Source: Tritrichomonas foetus (Eukaryota > Parabasalia > Tritrichomonadida > Tritrichomonadidae). From it: a DNA stretch of 48,157 bases. Numbering within the stretch: the first letter of the stretch is position 1; each line of letters opens with the position of its first letter. Shown here piece by piece: positions 29,407 to 39,362 of this stretch. Location of the stretch: NCBI GenBank assembly GCA_001839685.1, contig MLAK01000646.1, forward strand, positions 27,286 to 75,442, written 5' to 3'. The position numbers and the translations under genes were made by a program. Under the pieces are notes generated by a model that had not been told where the DNA came from, searched no databases, and saw nothing but the letters and a program-made list of their open reading frames with translations.

Positions 29407-30849
29407 ATGAGCCAGATCATACATCAGAGCTATAGGATCAAGGAAAAGATAGGAAAGGGAAGATATGGTTCAGTCTTCGTTGCCGATAGCGTTCAATACC
29501 ACTGCGAATTCTGCTTAAAAGTCATCACATCAACGACAGAAGAAAGAGATTTAGCCCAATACTTATTCAAACAAGAGGCCGAAACGCTTCGAAAAGTCGG
29601 CCATCAAAACGTCGTCAGGCTTTACGATTATTTCGAAGAAAACGGAAATTTCTACATTTTGATGGAATTATGTCCGGGTATGAATATGATGCAGCGGATA
29701 GAAAAATTTGGATCAATAGAAAAGAACGAACTCGTCATTATTTTCCGGCAACTCCTCGATGCGATGAAATATTTCCACATGTTGAATATCGTGCATCGAG
29801 ACATCAAGCCAGCTAATATTGCTTTTGATTCGATAAATAGGCCAAAAATACTTGATTGGGGATACTCAACAACGATCAGATCTAAAAATTCAACCAACCA
29901 CTATAATAATGCACAAAACAACAATTCACAAAAAAATCATTCACAAAGCAATTATTCACAAAATAACAATTCACAAAACAATAATTTCCAAAACAATCAT
30001 TCACAAAATAACAATTTCCAAAACAATCATTCACAAAATAACAATTTCCAAAACAATCATTCACAAAATAACAATTCACAAAAAAATCATTCACAAAACA
30101 ATCATTCACAAATCAATCATTCACTTAATAATAATGCACAAAATAGTAATTCACAAAATGATTCAAAACACTCTCAAATTGATGATTGTGAACTTTTGAA
30201 TACTTTTTGTGGATCAATTCCATTCATTGCCCCAGAGTGTTTGCTGAGAATTCCATATGATGGAAAGAAAAGTGACATCTGGTCGATGGGCGTTACCCTT
30301 TTTGTGGCCGCATTCGGATACGAACCATGGAATAATTCTCGTGATAATCTTTTGAATGCTAAAATGGCCTTTCCGGAAAACGCTGATCCCATATTAGTCG
30401 ACCTTATCAAGAAAATGGTTTGTGTGAATCCAAGCCAAAGAATCTCGGCTGCAGATGCGTTAAATCATCCATTTTTTGAATCTTGCTTTTTACCTACGAT
30501 AAATGGAGAATTTCATCAAATGGTTACATATTCACACTCACTAGGTCATTTTTTGAAATATGGCAAGAAAAATGCACTTCACCAACTCACTTTAAAAATG
30601 AATCAAAAACCTTCAAGTAGATCAGTGATCCCCGGATTAAATTACACAAACTATTTAAATGGAAATATAAACCTACAGTTGAAGTCTGAACTATCTTCTC
30701 CTCAATTTTCACATCTTCCAAACATTTATCACCATGCAGATGCAATGAAAATCCAATTTATCAATCAATTGACCAACAATGAATCAAACAACAATGAACT
30801 AAACAACAATGAATCAAACAACAATCAATTGAGCAAGAATCAGGTGTAG
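29407..30849 (+). CDS. Protein kinase with DWG motif and repeat-filled activation loop
   Basis: 480 residues, ATG at 29407. Glycine loop IGKGRYGSVF (15-24), Lys38 (CLKVI), MELCPG, HRDIKPANI (HRD 130-132), then DWG (150-152) where DFG is usual. The activation loop holds about 98 inserted residues (158-256) made of Asn/Ser/Gln/His repeats, including three copies of a ten-residue NNNFQNNHSQ unit. The domain resumes at CGSIPFIAPE (APE 275-277) and SDIWSMGVTLF. The C-terminal tail ends in further Asn-rich repeats (NNESNNNELNN). The Asp of DWG and the other catalytic residues remain, so activity is plausible. The first 450 bp are richer in G and C than the repeat part. Element A copy 2 ends 454 bp upstream. 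Confidence 0.9.
   Translation: MSQIIHQSYRIKEKIGKGRYGSVFVADSVQYHCEFCLKVITSTTEERDLAQYLFKQEAETLRKVGHQNVVRLYDYFEENGNFYILMELCPGMNMMQRIEKFGSIEKNELVIIFRQLLDAMKYFHMLNIVHRDIKPANIAFDSINRPKILDWGYSTTIRSKNSTNHYNNAQNNNSQKNHSQSNYSQNNNSQNNNFQNNHSQNNNFQNNHSQNNNFQNNHSQNNNSQKNHSQNNHSQINHSLNNNAQNSNSQNDSKHSQIDDCELLNTFCGSIPFIAPECLLRIPYDGKKSDIWSMGVTLFVAAFGYEPWNNSRDNLLNAKMAFPENADPILVDLIKKMVCVNPSQRISAADALNHPFFESCFLPTINGEFHQMVTYSHSLGHFLKYGKKNALHQLTLKMNQKPSSRSVIPGLNYTNYLNGNINLQLKSELSSPQFSHLPNIYHHADAMKIQFINQLTNNESNNNELNNNESNNNQLSKNQV
29971..30060 (+). repeat. 30-bp tandem repeat inside the kinase gene
   Basis: Two identical 30-bp units at 30001-30030 and 30031-30060 are preceded by a close copy at 29971-30000 and flanked by partial units. 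The unit length is a multiple of three, so changes in copy number keep the frame. Confidence 0.85.
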
Positions 30850-31670
30850 GATCAGCCCAATATTCTCAACGAAGTTGTGAAATAGATCAGTAACAAGTAG
30901 AAGTTGGGAATGATGTTGGATATATTTCGTCTATGCAGAGAGATTTTATTCAATGTAAAATCTACCATTCTGCAAGTGAAAATTTAACATGTTTAAATCG
31001 AGGAATACCAAGTTTGTTTCAGGCAAGTGGATCTAGAACTTGGAAATTGAGAGATAATCTATTGAATTGGTAATATAGGAAACTCACTGTTGGTGCATCT
31101 TTGAAACTCTCTCAGCCACCAAAATGAAAAACAACAGAAAAACTGAATGAGAAAAATGAAATAGTTAAAATAGAGAAAATGATATATCATTTTCTTTTTG
31201 TGATTTTCTTTATCTTGTTCTATAAATGAACCATGAAAAAATTGATGTGATTTATTTGCTTGAATAAAATATCAACAACTTGATGTATAACAAAATAATA
31301 CCATTATATAAAATTAAAACCATTAAATTTGGTTGTTTCCTAATTTTATTTCTCTCAATGAGATTTTCCAATACTTTTCAGGAAAAGCCTAAAGCATTGT
31401 TCCCGAATGCTTCCATGTGTTTCTCATGAAAAATATGAAAAAAAAAAAAAAAAAGATTAAGACGAATAAATGAATAAATTATCGCATTTTACAAACAATA
31501 AAAATCATAAATAGAAAATAATGTTATTACACATAATACAACAACTGGAATACAATAAAAATTCATATATAATTATTAAAAAAATTTTGAATTCCGACTT
31601 CCTCTTTTCCCATTGGTATATAATAATGGTATGATAATATTATCTTAAAATCATGTTAGAAGGGGTTTCA
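30850..31670. other. Convergent intergenic region with a 17-base A tract
   Basis: Lies between the ends of the kinase and the B56 gene. An A-run occupies 31439-31455. No gene or RNA is recognised. Confidence 0.5.
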
Positions 31671-33212
31671 TCACTGCTCTGTCATTTTTCTGATATTTGA
31701 CCAAATTTCATCGCGATTGCTTCTTTCTATCCCTAGAATTGGCTTACAATCTTCCATTCGATCAGAGCTAGCAATAAGTTCATCAACTTTTTTCATGACT
31801 TCTTTAGTTTTCTTTTTGATTTCTTCATTCCAGTGATTTTCAATGTTTTTCAGAGATTCCTGTAATTTTGGAATCAACAGCTTGAGATATGATAAATAGT
31901 ATGAATAAAAGTGTAGATCGTTACATATTTGGAGTGCTTTTAAAATAATCTGAAAGTTTGATGATCTGAGTGATAGGATAATATATCTGAAAACTTTTTC
32001 CGCAGTTATCTGGTCTATTTTTTTTAATTTTGTGGAAATTAATACAATATGTTCAAGAAACAAGGTTGTTTTTACGGAATTCGAAAGTGGCCAATGTTTG
32101 AAAAGATAATTTAATGTAATGGATGGCATTTTTTCATCAACTTCATAGACAAACGAACATATTCCTGTTAATGGCTGAAAAATTTCTTGTGCGAAAGGTG
32201 AATTAAAAAGCAATAAAACTGTCTGGAACATAAACTTTTGCAAATTGATGGAATAAGCGAGAGTTTTATGTGATCTAAAGAGCTGCCGTAACATTTTTAA
32301 TGCGGTTTCAATACCGACGAATGAAACTTCACCAGTAACATAATCGTTTAAAAAATTATTTAAGCATTTAAATGCAACTGGAAGCATTTGCTGATTAAAG
32401 TCGACAATCGAATATGTTAAATTTGCTACTGCATTTTGTTCACGTTTATCAGGCGATTTTAGCATGCTTAAAAGGCCATGCACAAACTTGGCATTTAAAA
32501 TATTGGTGAGCATTTTGTTGTCAAAGCTTCGAATTAAAATGATAAAAATAGAATAGCAAATATCAACAACAGGCCAATCTATTGAATTTATTGTTGGAAC
32601 AACATCACAATAGAGAAACCGTTTTGGTAATTCTGAGAGCGGATGGACTAAATGATTCTGAATCATGTGAATAAACGAGCTGATATTTTGAACGCCAATT
32701 TTTTGAATACCATTGGGCTGTTGAATAATTGAATGTAATGTTTTAAATAAGGCGATCTGTTTTTCGACGTTTTCTATTGCATTTTTCGAAGAGATGTAAT
32801 AAGATTTGCACATATATGTTGATTGGAATATTTCGTTGCATTGTTGAATTATATCTTTGATCGATAAATTCTGTGTATATCCGTTCAATTCTGGACGGTC
32901 GCTTTTTGAATTTCCACTCTCGGTAATTGGCGATAAATTATTGGGGCAGGGAATAAGAGCGGGGTGGCAAACTTTGCCTAAAATTGTGTTTTCAAAATCG
33001 CTCCGGGTAGTTGGTATCGATTTCGACCGGAGTTGTGGAAGAGAAGAGGCATTTACGTTCGATCGAGCATTAATTACGCGATTTGTTGAGGCTCCTTGAA
33101 GAATTTGGGCAAGTGATGTATGTGGCACTTCCTGTATCAGCTTAAATTTTGGATCTGATCGTTGAGACATTGAATGCCTATTCAAGAGATCGAGCCTTTT
33201 TTGCTGACGCAT
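31671..33212 (-). CDS. PP2A B56-type regulatory subunit
   Basis: 513 residues, ATG at 33212. About 120 residues of polar N-terminus precede a long all-helical repeat domain matching the B56 family: PLSELPKRFLYCDV/.. SIDWPVVD, a 'KSPDKREQNAVANLTYSI' segment (family: DPRERDFLKT), LNYLFKHWPLSNSVKTTLFL (family: LLKYWPKTHSPKEVMFL), RSSNFQIILKALQICND (family: SPHFQVAERAL) and ENHWNEEIKKKTKEVMKKV near the end. B56 subunits direct the PP2A catalytic core to substrates carrying LxxIxE-type motifs. The sequence is divergent but collinear with the family and looks intact. Confidence 0.88.
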   Translation of the reverse strand: MRQQKRLDLLNRHSMSQRSDPKFKLIQEVPHTSLAQILQGASTNRVINARSNVNASSLPQLRSKSIPTTRSDFENTILGKVCHPALIPCPNNLSPITESGNSKSDRPELNGYTQNLSIKDIIQQCNEIFQSTYMCKSYYISSKNAIENVEKQIALFKTLHSIIQQPNGIQKIGVQNISSFIHMIQNHLVHPLSELPKRFLYCDVVPTINSIDWPVVDICYSIFIILIRSFDNKMLTNILNAKFVHGLLSMLKSPDKREQNAVANLTYSIVDFNQQMLPVAFKCLNNFLNDYVTGEVSFVGIETALKMLRQLFRSHKTLAYSINLQKFMFQTVLLLFNSPFAQEIFQPLTGICSFVYEVDEKMPSITLNYLFKHWPLSNSVKTTLFLEHIVLISTKLKKIDQITAEKVFRYIILSLRSSNFQIILKALQICNDLHFYSYYLSYLKLLIPKLQESLKNIENHWNEEIKKKTKEVMKKVDELIASSDRMEDCKPILGIERSNRDEIWSNIRKMTEQ

Positions 33213-33545
33213 TTTTTTTGATCAGAAGATTTATCGAATTGACGATTATTTTCACCTTAACTGCAAAATCTCTCTGTGAAAGTTACTTCGCTTTTTCTAA
33301 TAAAAATAACTTGTCACTTTTTGTCTCGATTATCTTAATTCATTTAAAATAATTTATTCATGGTCAAATATTCATTCAAAAATTTAAGATATTTTAGCTA
33401 TCGTTTTTCTGGTGTAAAGCAAAATCCTATTGACAAAGTAACCCTCTAATTTTAAGCATATTAATATTATGATATAATTAAGTTAAAAAACAAATTGGTA
33501 TAAGTTGAGAAATGAAATATCATTACAGTTATTTTTAGAATATGC
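33213..33545. other. Intergenic spacer
   Basis: Upstream region of the B56 gene; AT-rich with no further feature. Confidence 0.4.
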
Positions 33546-34850
33546 TTGATACTCATACAAATCTTTATGTGCCACATTATATTACTGCAAAATAATCTTA
33601 TGTACTATGAACTTCAAAATATTCCAAATAAAGTAAATGCGGAAATTATTGAAATACAATATCCAGAATATGGGTATATTGTAATTATGTTGGCTAAATT
33701 GAATATCTATGATTCATTTGATAATATTTATGAAGCAATATCGAAGATAATGATAGATCAACAGAAAATGACTCAAATGCTGATGAGAGTGTATCATTTT
33801 CAGAAAAGGAGATTGAATCTACTACAAATAAGATGGAATCAGCTTCTCCAACAATTGAGGAAGGTGAAACAGAAGAAAAATATTGAGATTAAAGCATCAA
33901 ATGAAGTTGAAGATTGTGTTCAAATTGGACAAGATGAATCATGCATGAAATGCAATATTAATAGTATTAATGAACAAATAAAGAAATATGAATCAGTTAA
34001 AAAGATTTTATTTTATTCACTTTATGAAAATATTAAACCAGATTTGAATATGATTGTTCATGGAATGAAGATAAATTCACACCTACACCATCCCAAACAA
34101 CATAAATTGTTGTTCCATCTCCATTTTATGCTATTGTGTATGCTTCAACTAAGAAGTTCCAGCACAATTCATGAGGAAAATGGAAAGACTTTCGTGATGC
34201 CAAACAAACTATAGTTAGAAGGAAAGCTGTCTTTAGCAACAAAATTTAAATATAAAAATTCTATGGAAATATTAATAAATTTAACAAGGCAGAGTTTTGT
34301 ATCTATGATGTTAATCCAAGTTTGTAAAAAAAAAAAAAAAAAAAAAAAAACTCATATTTAACTGAAAAATAATCGTAAAGATAAAGTCAATTCGATAACA
34401 TTTTACCAAGGTACCGTTGAAGTTGAAAAAAATGGGTCATTAGCTTTCAATAATACTAGATTTGTTGGATGTGATATTTCAAGTGAAAAACTTACAATTA
34501 ATTCATCTTATTTATTAATAGATACAGAAACATTAGCAATAATTACATCTAAAATATTTGAGAAACCTATTGAATCATTTTCTATCTTAAAACCAGATAA
34601 AATAGAAAAAGTTAAAGCAATTATTAGTGATAAAGGAATCGAAATTCAAACTTCTTCTGGTGGTGAATCGGAAACTATAGTTATTGACAAGTCGTATTTC
34701 AATCAGTCATTTTCTGTTACTTCACAAGTTGTGAAGCCATTAATATTGATTTGGAATTAGATGAGGGTATAACAATACTTGAAGATTCATTTAATGTTTC
34801 AAGTAACAGTGACTCTCTAAAAGTCGATTTTGTTGGTGATCAATGAGATA
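33546..34850 (+). pseudogene. Decayed gene, perhaps from a repetitive surface-protein family
   Basis: Coding-like sequence continues for 1.3 kb but hops frames. An acidic, serine-rich stretch (STENDSNADESVSFSEKEIE) lies near 33750-33884. Then comes NEVEDCVQIGQDESCMKCN (33900 on), a TPSQTT/VVPSPFYAIVYAS stretch near 34090-34150 and, after a 25-base A tract (34326-34350), an uninterrupted ATG-less run of 132 codons (34362-34760) with VEVEKNGSLAFNNTRFVGCD and further beta-rich segments. A final shift leads to LELDEGITILEDSFNVSSNS. The 'NGSLAFNNTRFVGC' pattern recalls beta-helix surface proteins (Pmp-like) that are abundant in trichomonads. That identity is tentative; the decay is clear. Confidence 0.5.
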
Positions 34851-35230
34851 AGCTTGTAGATTCTGGATTATTCGTTTCAAAAAACCTGACTCAAGTTCAT
34901 CAGAATTCATAAAATCCACATCAATTGAACTTTAAATTAAGACTATAATTACCAGTTTTAATTTGTTTGCTTTTGGTTTAGTTTGTTTGCTTGTATGCGT
35001 TTGAGTTTTGAGGTTGATATCAAATATTATAATATCAAACAACTTAAATGATAAAATCCAATTGATGGGTTCATGCTATCTCTAAAAGACTGCATTTATT
35101 CTTTAAGTTTTGAAATAATAAATAAAATGTGTAAAATAAAACAAATAATATAAAATTCGATCTAAATACCGTTTAATATAAAATTACAAACAAATTAATA
35201 TGATGTATCAATAGAAACATAAAAACTTAC
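34851..35230. other. Spacer after the decayed gene
   Basis: AT-rich, between the decayed gene and the end of the USP gene, with no feature seen. Confidence 0.4.
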
Positions 35231-37675
35231 TCATGGCGTTGCTTCGTAAAACAAAATATATGGGGAACCACAAATTGCTTCTTTTTCATCGATTTCCACT
35301 ACTTTTTCATCATTGAATGCAAACCAACCTGTATTATCTCTGCATCTTGCTGTGTAATGCCCATTTCTAATTGTTCCAGAATGAATAATTGTTGCCTTCA
35401 GTCGGAGTTTCCAATCTTTTCCAATTGAAGAATTTCTAAAATGCAGATTTTCAGGAAATTCAACTTTGGCATCAATTTTGGCTGTTGTATGATGTGAAAC
35501 GCAAAATCTCTTTAAGTGAATAATCAAAAACAGTGGCATATTCGTGAGTTCCATACTGTGAATGGCATTTACATTTTTTCCACAGTTTGAACAGCCCCAA
35601 AGGTTTTCGTTGTCCAAAACATCTTTCATGAAATATCTTTTTAAACTTTGGCGTAAACTTAAAGTTTTTCTTCTCATTTTTACCAAATTTTTATTTCCCT
35701 CGGCTTTTGAATTACACACACCAAAATTTGAATGATTGGCAGTTGGTGGATAATTTGATTGATTTTCAACTTTTAACTTATTTCCATGTTCATTATCATT
35801 AAAATTATGAGTTTTCAATGAATTACTTTGTTTGTTGATTAAAATGTTCTTTCTGTAATTCATTATATCTTCAATTAAGTACTCTTCTTCCTTCAAAGTC
35901 AGAGTTCCTACAGGCAATGACAGGAAAAGAAAATGATCATCAATTGCTACTTTGTGTCCACAAGAAGGGCATTCAATTTTGCTTTTCAAATCACCAAAAA
36001 ACAAACGATGGATTTCATTTGTCCCATTCTCACTTTTAGTTTCATTTTGTTTATTGTTTTTCGAAGTTTGAAGAGACGCTTTGGAGATGAATTTATTTTC
36101 ATCCTCTTCAAGAAGGTTAATTAAAGCTCCTAGAAATTCTTGACAGTCGTGCTGATTTCCATCTGCAAATTCTGGTAACTTCTTCATTACCCAGCGGCGA
36201 AGAGAGGTGAGATCAACAGAAGCACGACTTGATTTGGTTCTGATTGTTTCGTAAGCAGAATTAAAAAGATGGCATGATTTGGATTTGTCTTTATTGGCTC
36301 TAAAAAAGTTAATAAAGGGATTAATCCTAATCAATACTTGAATTGCTGAATTGAAAAAACAATAGTTTCCTGTGTTGTTGAGACCGACTGGTCTAATTCT
36401 TCTTTCTGGAACTGAAATCGATTCTTCTTTTTGTGTTGACATTGTAACTCGTCCAAGAGTGAGAGACAATGGTGGCATTGTTGGTGTTGATGAAAAATTT
36501 GAAGATGTGTATTTTGAGTTTGGAATATTTGCAAGTTTACTATTCGATCTTTCACTTTTAAGAACAATTATATTTCCATAAGCTTGCACGTATTCTCCAA
36601 CTGTCATGGTTATTGCTAATTTTTCATTCATATTTTTTTTCTGAATCCTATCTAAAATATCCATTGCATTTTGTTCATTAGTTTTCACATTATTTGTATT
36701 TAAGTTATTTTTGGAATATGAGTTATAATTCACACCATTACTGAATTTTGAAGTATTGCTTCGATTCGAGTTATTCGATCTTGAGTCATTATTTAAGGTG
36801 CTTTGATTGTTTCCATTTTGGCAAGTTTGAGAATTTTTCAAAGATTTCATTAGTGAAGTTTGTTTTTCCATCCTTTTAATCGATTTTAAATTTCCTCCAA
36901 AAGGTGATTTTTGATTTGGTGGAACAAGACGATGCTCCAGGCTTGGTAGCTTCAGTGCGGTACAAAGGGGCCTCCTTAAATCATCCACATACCAAGCCGT
37001 ACTGCACTCCTTTGAAAAAGTTCCAACAGGTGTTGAAAACTCGATCGTTTCTGATTCAAAAACAACATCAGAGCATCCAGTCATTGGATGAACAGTCAAA
37101 AGAGCAAAAAGTGGCATGTTACAGCCAAAATTTTGCGAGAGAACCGAAAAAACATCAATTTCAACAATCTCAAAATCAAAATGCCATTTCAATTGTGGCA
37201 TTCGAGAAAAAAGAAAACTGTTATCAATTTGTGGAGGTTTGACAGAATTTTCTGATTGATATGATTGACCAGATTTATTCTTTCTTTCTTGATCAATAAA
37301 GTGTTCGTTTTGCTCAGAATTTTGTTCATGATTTTGTGTGGAATCATTTTTCAGATTCTCTTTTGGATTGACAACAGAAATATCAGGTTTAGAATTATCG
37401 CGAATATTATGCTGTGAAATTGAACAATTTGAGTCGTCGTTCTGTTTGAATCCGTCATTGATAATAAATTGGGCGTGTTGTGGGCGGTTTTGGTCTGGAT
37501 CGATATTCAGCCATTGAATAAGACGGCGATGCCATTCAGCAGGAACTAATGCGACTTTCCTCATTGTATGACTGCCGCGAATCCGAATAAGTTCGGGAAT
37601 CCGGGATCTCAATGCCTCACGAAGGTCCATTGATTTTGAAATTTTAATAATCAGATTCATTTTTGAGTTTTCCAT
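35231..37675 (-). CDS. Ubiquitin-specific protease (USP family, C19)
   Basis: 814 residues, ATG at 37675. The Cys box GLNNTGNYCFFNSAIQVLI places the nucleophile near residue 438, and the His box HSGTIRNGHYTARC places the histidine near 773, with FNDEKV close by for the third residue. The finger region has two cysteine pairs (CPSCGHK and CSNCGKN) that would bind zinc. LFLIIHLKRF is the usual mid-domain signature. The N-terminal 430 residues include a compact region with AEWHRRLIQWL and a second folded region (HFDFEIVEIDVFSVLS), which may be DUSP- or ubiquitin-like modules. A long Asn/Ser-rich linker follows. It removes ubiquitin from substrates; which ones cannot be told. Confidence 0.93.
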   Translation of the reverse strand: MENSKMNLIIKISKSMDLREALRSRIPELIRIRGSHTMRKVALVPAEWHRRLIQWLNIDPDQNRPQHAQFIINDGFKQNDDSNCSISQHNIRDNSKPDISVVNPKENLKNDSTQNHEQNSEQNEHFIDQERKNKSGQSYQSENSVKPPQIDNSFLFSRMPQLKWHFDFEIVEIDVFSVLSQNFGCNMPLFALLTVHPMTGCSDVVFESETIEFSTPVGTFSKECSTAWYVDDLRRPLCTALKLPSLEHRLVPPNQKSPFGGNLKSIKRMEKQTSLMKSLKNSQTCQNGNNQSTLNNDSRSNNSNRSNTSKFSNGVNYNSYSKNNLNTNNVKTNEQNAMDILDRIQKKNMNEKLAITMTVGEYVQAYGNIIVLKSERSNSKLANIPNSKYTSSNFSSTPTMPPLSLTLGRVTMSTQKEESISVPERRIRPVGLNNTGNYCFFNSAIQVLIRINPFINFFRANKDKSKSCHLFNSAYETIRTKSSRASVDLTSLRRWVMKKLPEFADGNQHDCQEFLGALINLLEEDENKFISKASLQTSKNNKQNETKSENGTNEIHRLFFGDLKSKIECPSCGHKVAIDDHFLFLSLPVGTLTLKEEEYLIEDIMNYRKNILINKQSNSLKTHNFNDNEHGNKLKVENQSNYPPTANHSNFGVCNSKAEGNKNLVKMRRKTLSLRQSLKRYFMKDVLDNENLWGCSNCGKNVNAIHSMELTNMPLFLIIHLKRFCVSHHTTAKIDAKVEFPENLHFRNSSIGKDWKLRLKATIIHSGTIRNGHYTARCRDNTGWFAFNDEKVVEIDEKEAICGSPYILFYEATP

Positions 37676-38781
37676 CGGTTTTTTTGAATAGGACTTTTTA
37701 TGAATTTTCGATAAAAGTTCATATTTTTTACAAAATTAAATTGTATTTTTCTGAGCATTATTAATTTGTCTGAGAATTATTTATTTTTCTGAGGATTATT
37801 TATTTTCTAAAAAAGAGAAGAAATTTGGTGATATCTCCTGAAATTTCGAATAACAATATCATATTAAAAACTAATAAAGTTGATTATTTAGTATGCTAAT
37901 AATATTCATTGAGGTTTGTGTAAAATCAAAATAATAATATCAATAATAAGAATTTCTGAATTTTTCAAAACTCAATAAATTAATGAAAAATTTCAAATAA
38001 CTTAATTTTTGTGTTAACTTATTTTTGAACAATTATTATTGTCTATTATTGAATTAAATGATATCTTAAAATCGGAAATAAAAAAGAATTACGCAATGAT
38101 AAAGTATAAATAATTCAATTTTTTTCAATAAATTATCTGAAGATGATCCAAATATTGTGAACTTTTTTAGATTTTTCCACATTCACACACAAAATAAGTC
38201 AAATATTTGACCTTCATTTCTTTCTCTTTCTCCAGCTCTGATTCAATTTTTTCTTTACTTTGATAACAAATTTTAACGTTAGGTCGTAGTTTTAGGAAAC
38301 TCCAATAATGGCCATAATAAATTGGAGTATTTTATTAAATAACATTATTATATACTATCATGATTCATGAAAAAAGAAGTCTCATTTTTCAATCAACTTC
38401 ATCATATGGATGAATAGATATTGGGCCTGTATTGTAAAATATGGTTTATTGAATGGATAAATTGTTAATTCATTTATTGGAAATATTAATTTTCATTATT
38501 TCGAAAAATGAAAAATTGTGGATTACAAATTTTTAATAATCTTCAAATTTTCATGATGATATTGCATTTCATTATATTTACTTTGTGAAATATTATTAAT
38601 ATGAGCATATAAAGAGGTCTCTATAAAAGTGTGAAAACGATTGATTTCGTGGGGGTTGAAAAAATGATTTCAACGGGATGCAAGATGGTTTTATGAATCA
38701 TTATAAAGACAGAACCATATTCTTTTCTAAACAGCAAACAAAAAAATAATATATCTGATCATCTTATGAAGAAAATGATGG
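37676..38781. other. Gene-free stretch (1.1 kb)
   Basis: AT-rich. I looked here on the minus strand for the missing WD-repeat part of the dynein chain fragment at 38782-39081 and saw none. Nothing else is supported. Confidence 0.5.
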
Positions 38782-39081
38782 TCATTCATTTGAATTTCTG
38801 ATACCAATTCTTCCCTCCCTTTCCGCACATATAATCATTGATGTTGACAATTTTACTTCTTCATATTCGTTTTTGTGATAATTGAACCTGACTTCATTTT
38901 CAGGTGCTTGTGGATTTGCCACTGTCAAATCACGATTAAAAATTTCTTCTTTTTGTGAGTCAGTTAGATTTTCCTGTTTCACAATTGGATGAGAAATTGA
39001 CGATTTGATGGATGAGCTTGATTTGAAGGCACTTAACATATCGGATTTGCTTGAATGTTTAGAATCTAGTTTTTGTTTCAT
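38782..39081 (-). CDS. Orphan N-terminal fragment resembling axonemal dynein intermediate chain (DNAI1/IC1-type)
   Basis: 99 residues from an ATG at 39081. Residues about 38-70 read LTDSQKEEIFNRDLTVANPQ, APENEVRFNYHKNEYEEVK, which follows the conserved N-terminal block of DNAI1-type chains (LT..E....F...LTA.NP.AP.NIVRYSFKE..YK). The next segment up to the stop also keeps step with the family. Full-length family members continue for several hundred residues into WD repeats; here the frame stops and no WD-like sequence follows. It may be a truncated gene copy, or a free-standing N-terminal module. The identity rests on remembered motif similarity. Confidence 0.55.
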   Translation of the reverse strand: MKQKLDSKHSSKSDMLSAFKSSSSIKSSISHPIVKQENLTDSQKEEIFNRDLTVANPQAPENEVRFNYHKNEYEEVKLSTSMIICAEREGRIGIRNSNE

Positions 39082-39362
39082 GAAAAAGTTGTTATTTACT
39101 GAGATATGGATAGAAAGATCATTATGACATTATTAATATTGAATGCTTTTTGTTGTGTCATTTAATAAATTTTCAGAAAAAATTACTCTATTTGAAAATT
39201 TGATGACTTTCTGAATATCACCTCACCGATTTTTCCGCTATGTATGACACAGATGAAAATCTCACAAAAAGCTAGTTATCGTACTATTGAATCTGACTTT
39301 AAGGTGAATTTTGACCTATCAGTTTATCTCACTTCATTTCAATCTATTTTACCACAAGAGCG

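Noticed and set aside
29882..30199. Long open frames on both strands across the kinase repeat region.
   Set aside because: These are by-products of the 30-bp repeat, which lacks stops in several frames; the kinase frame explains the region.
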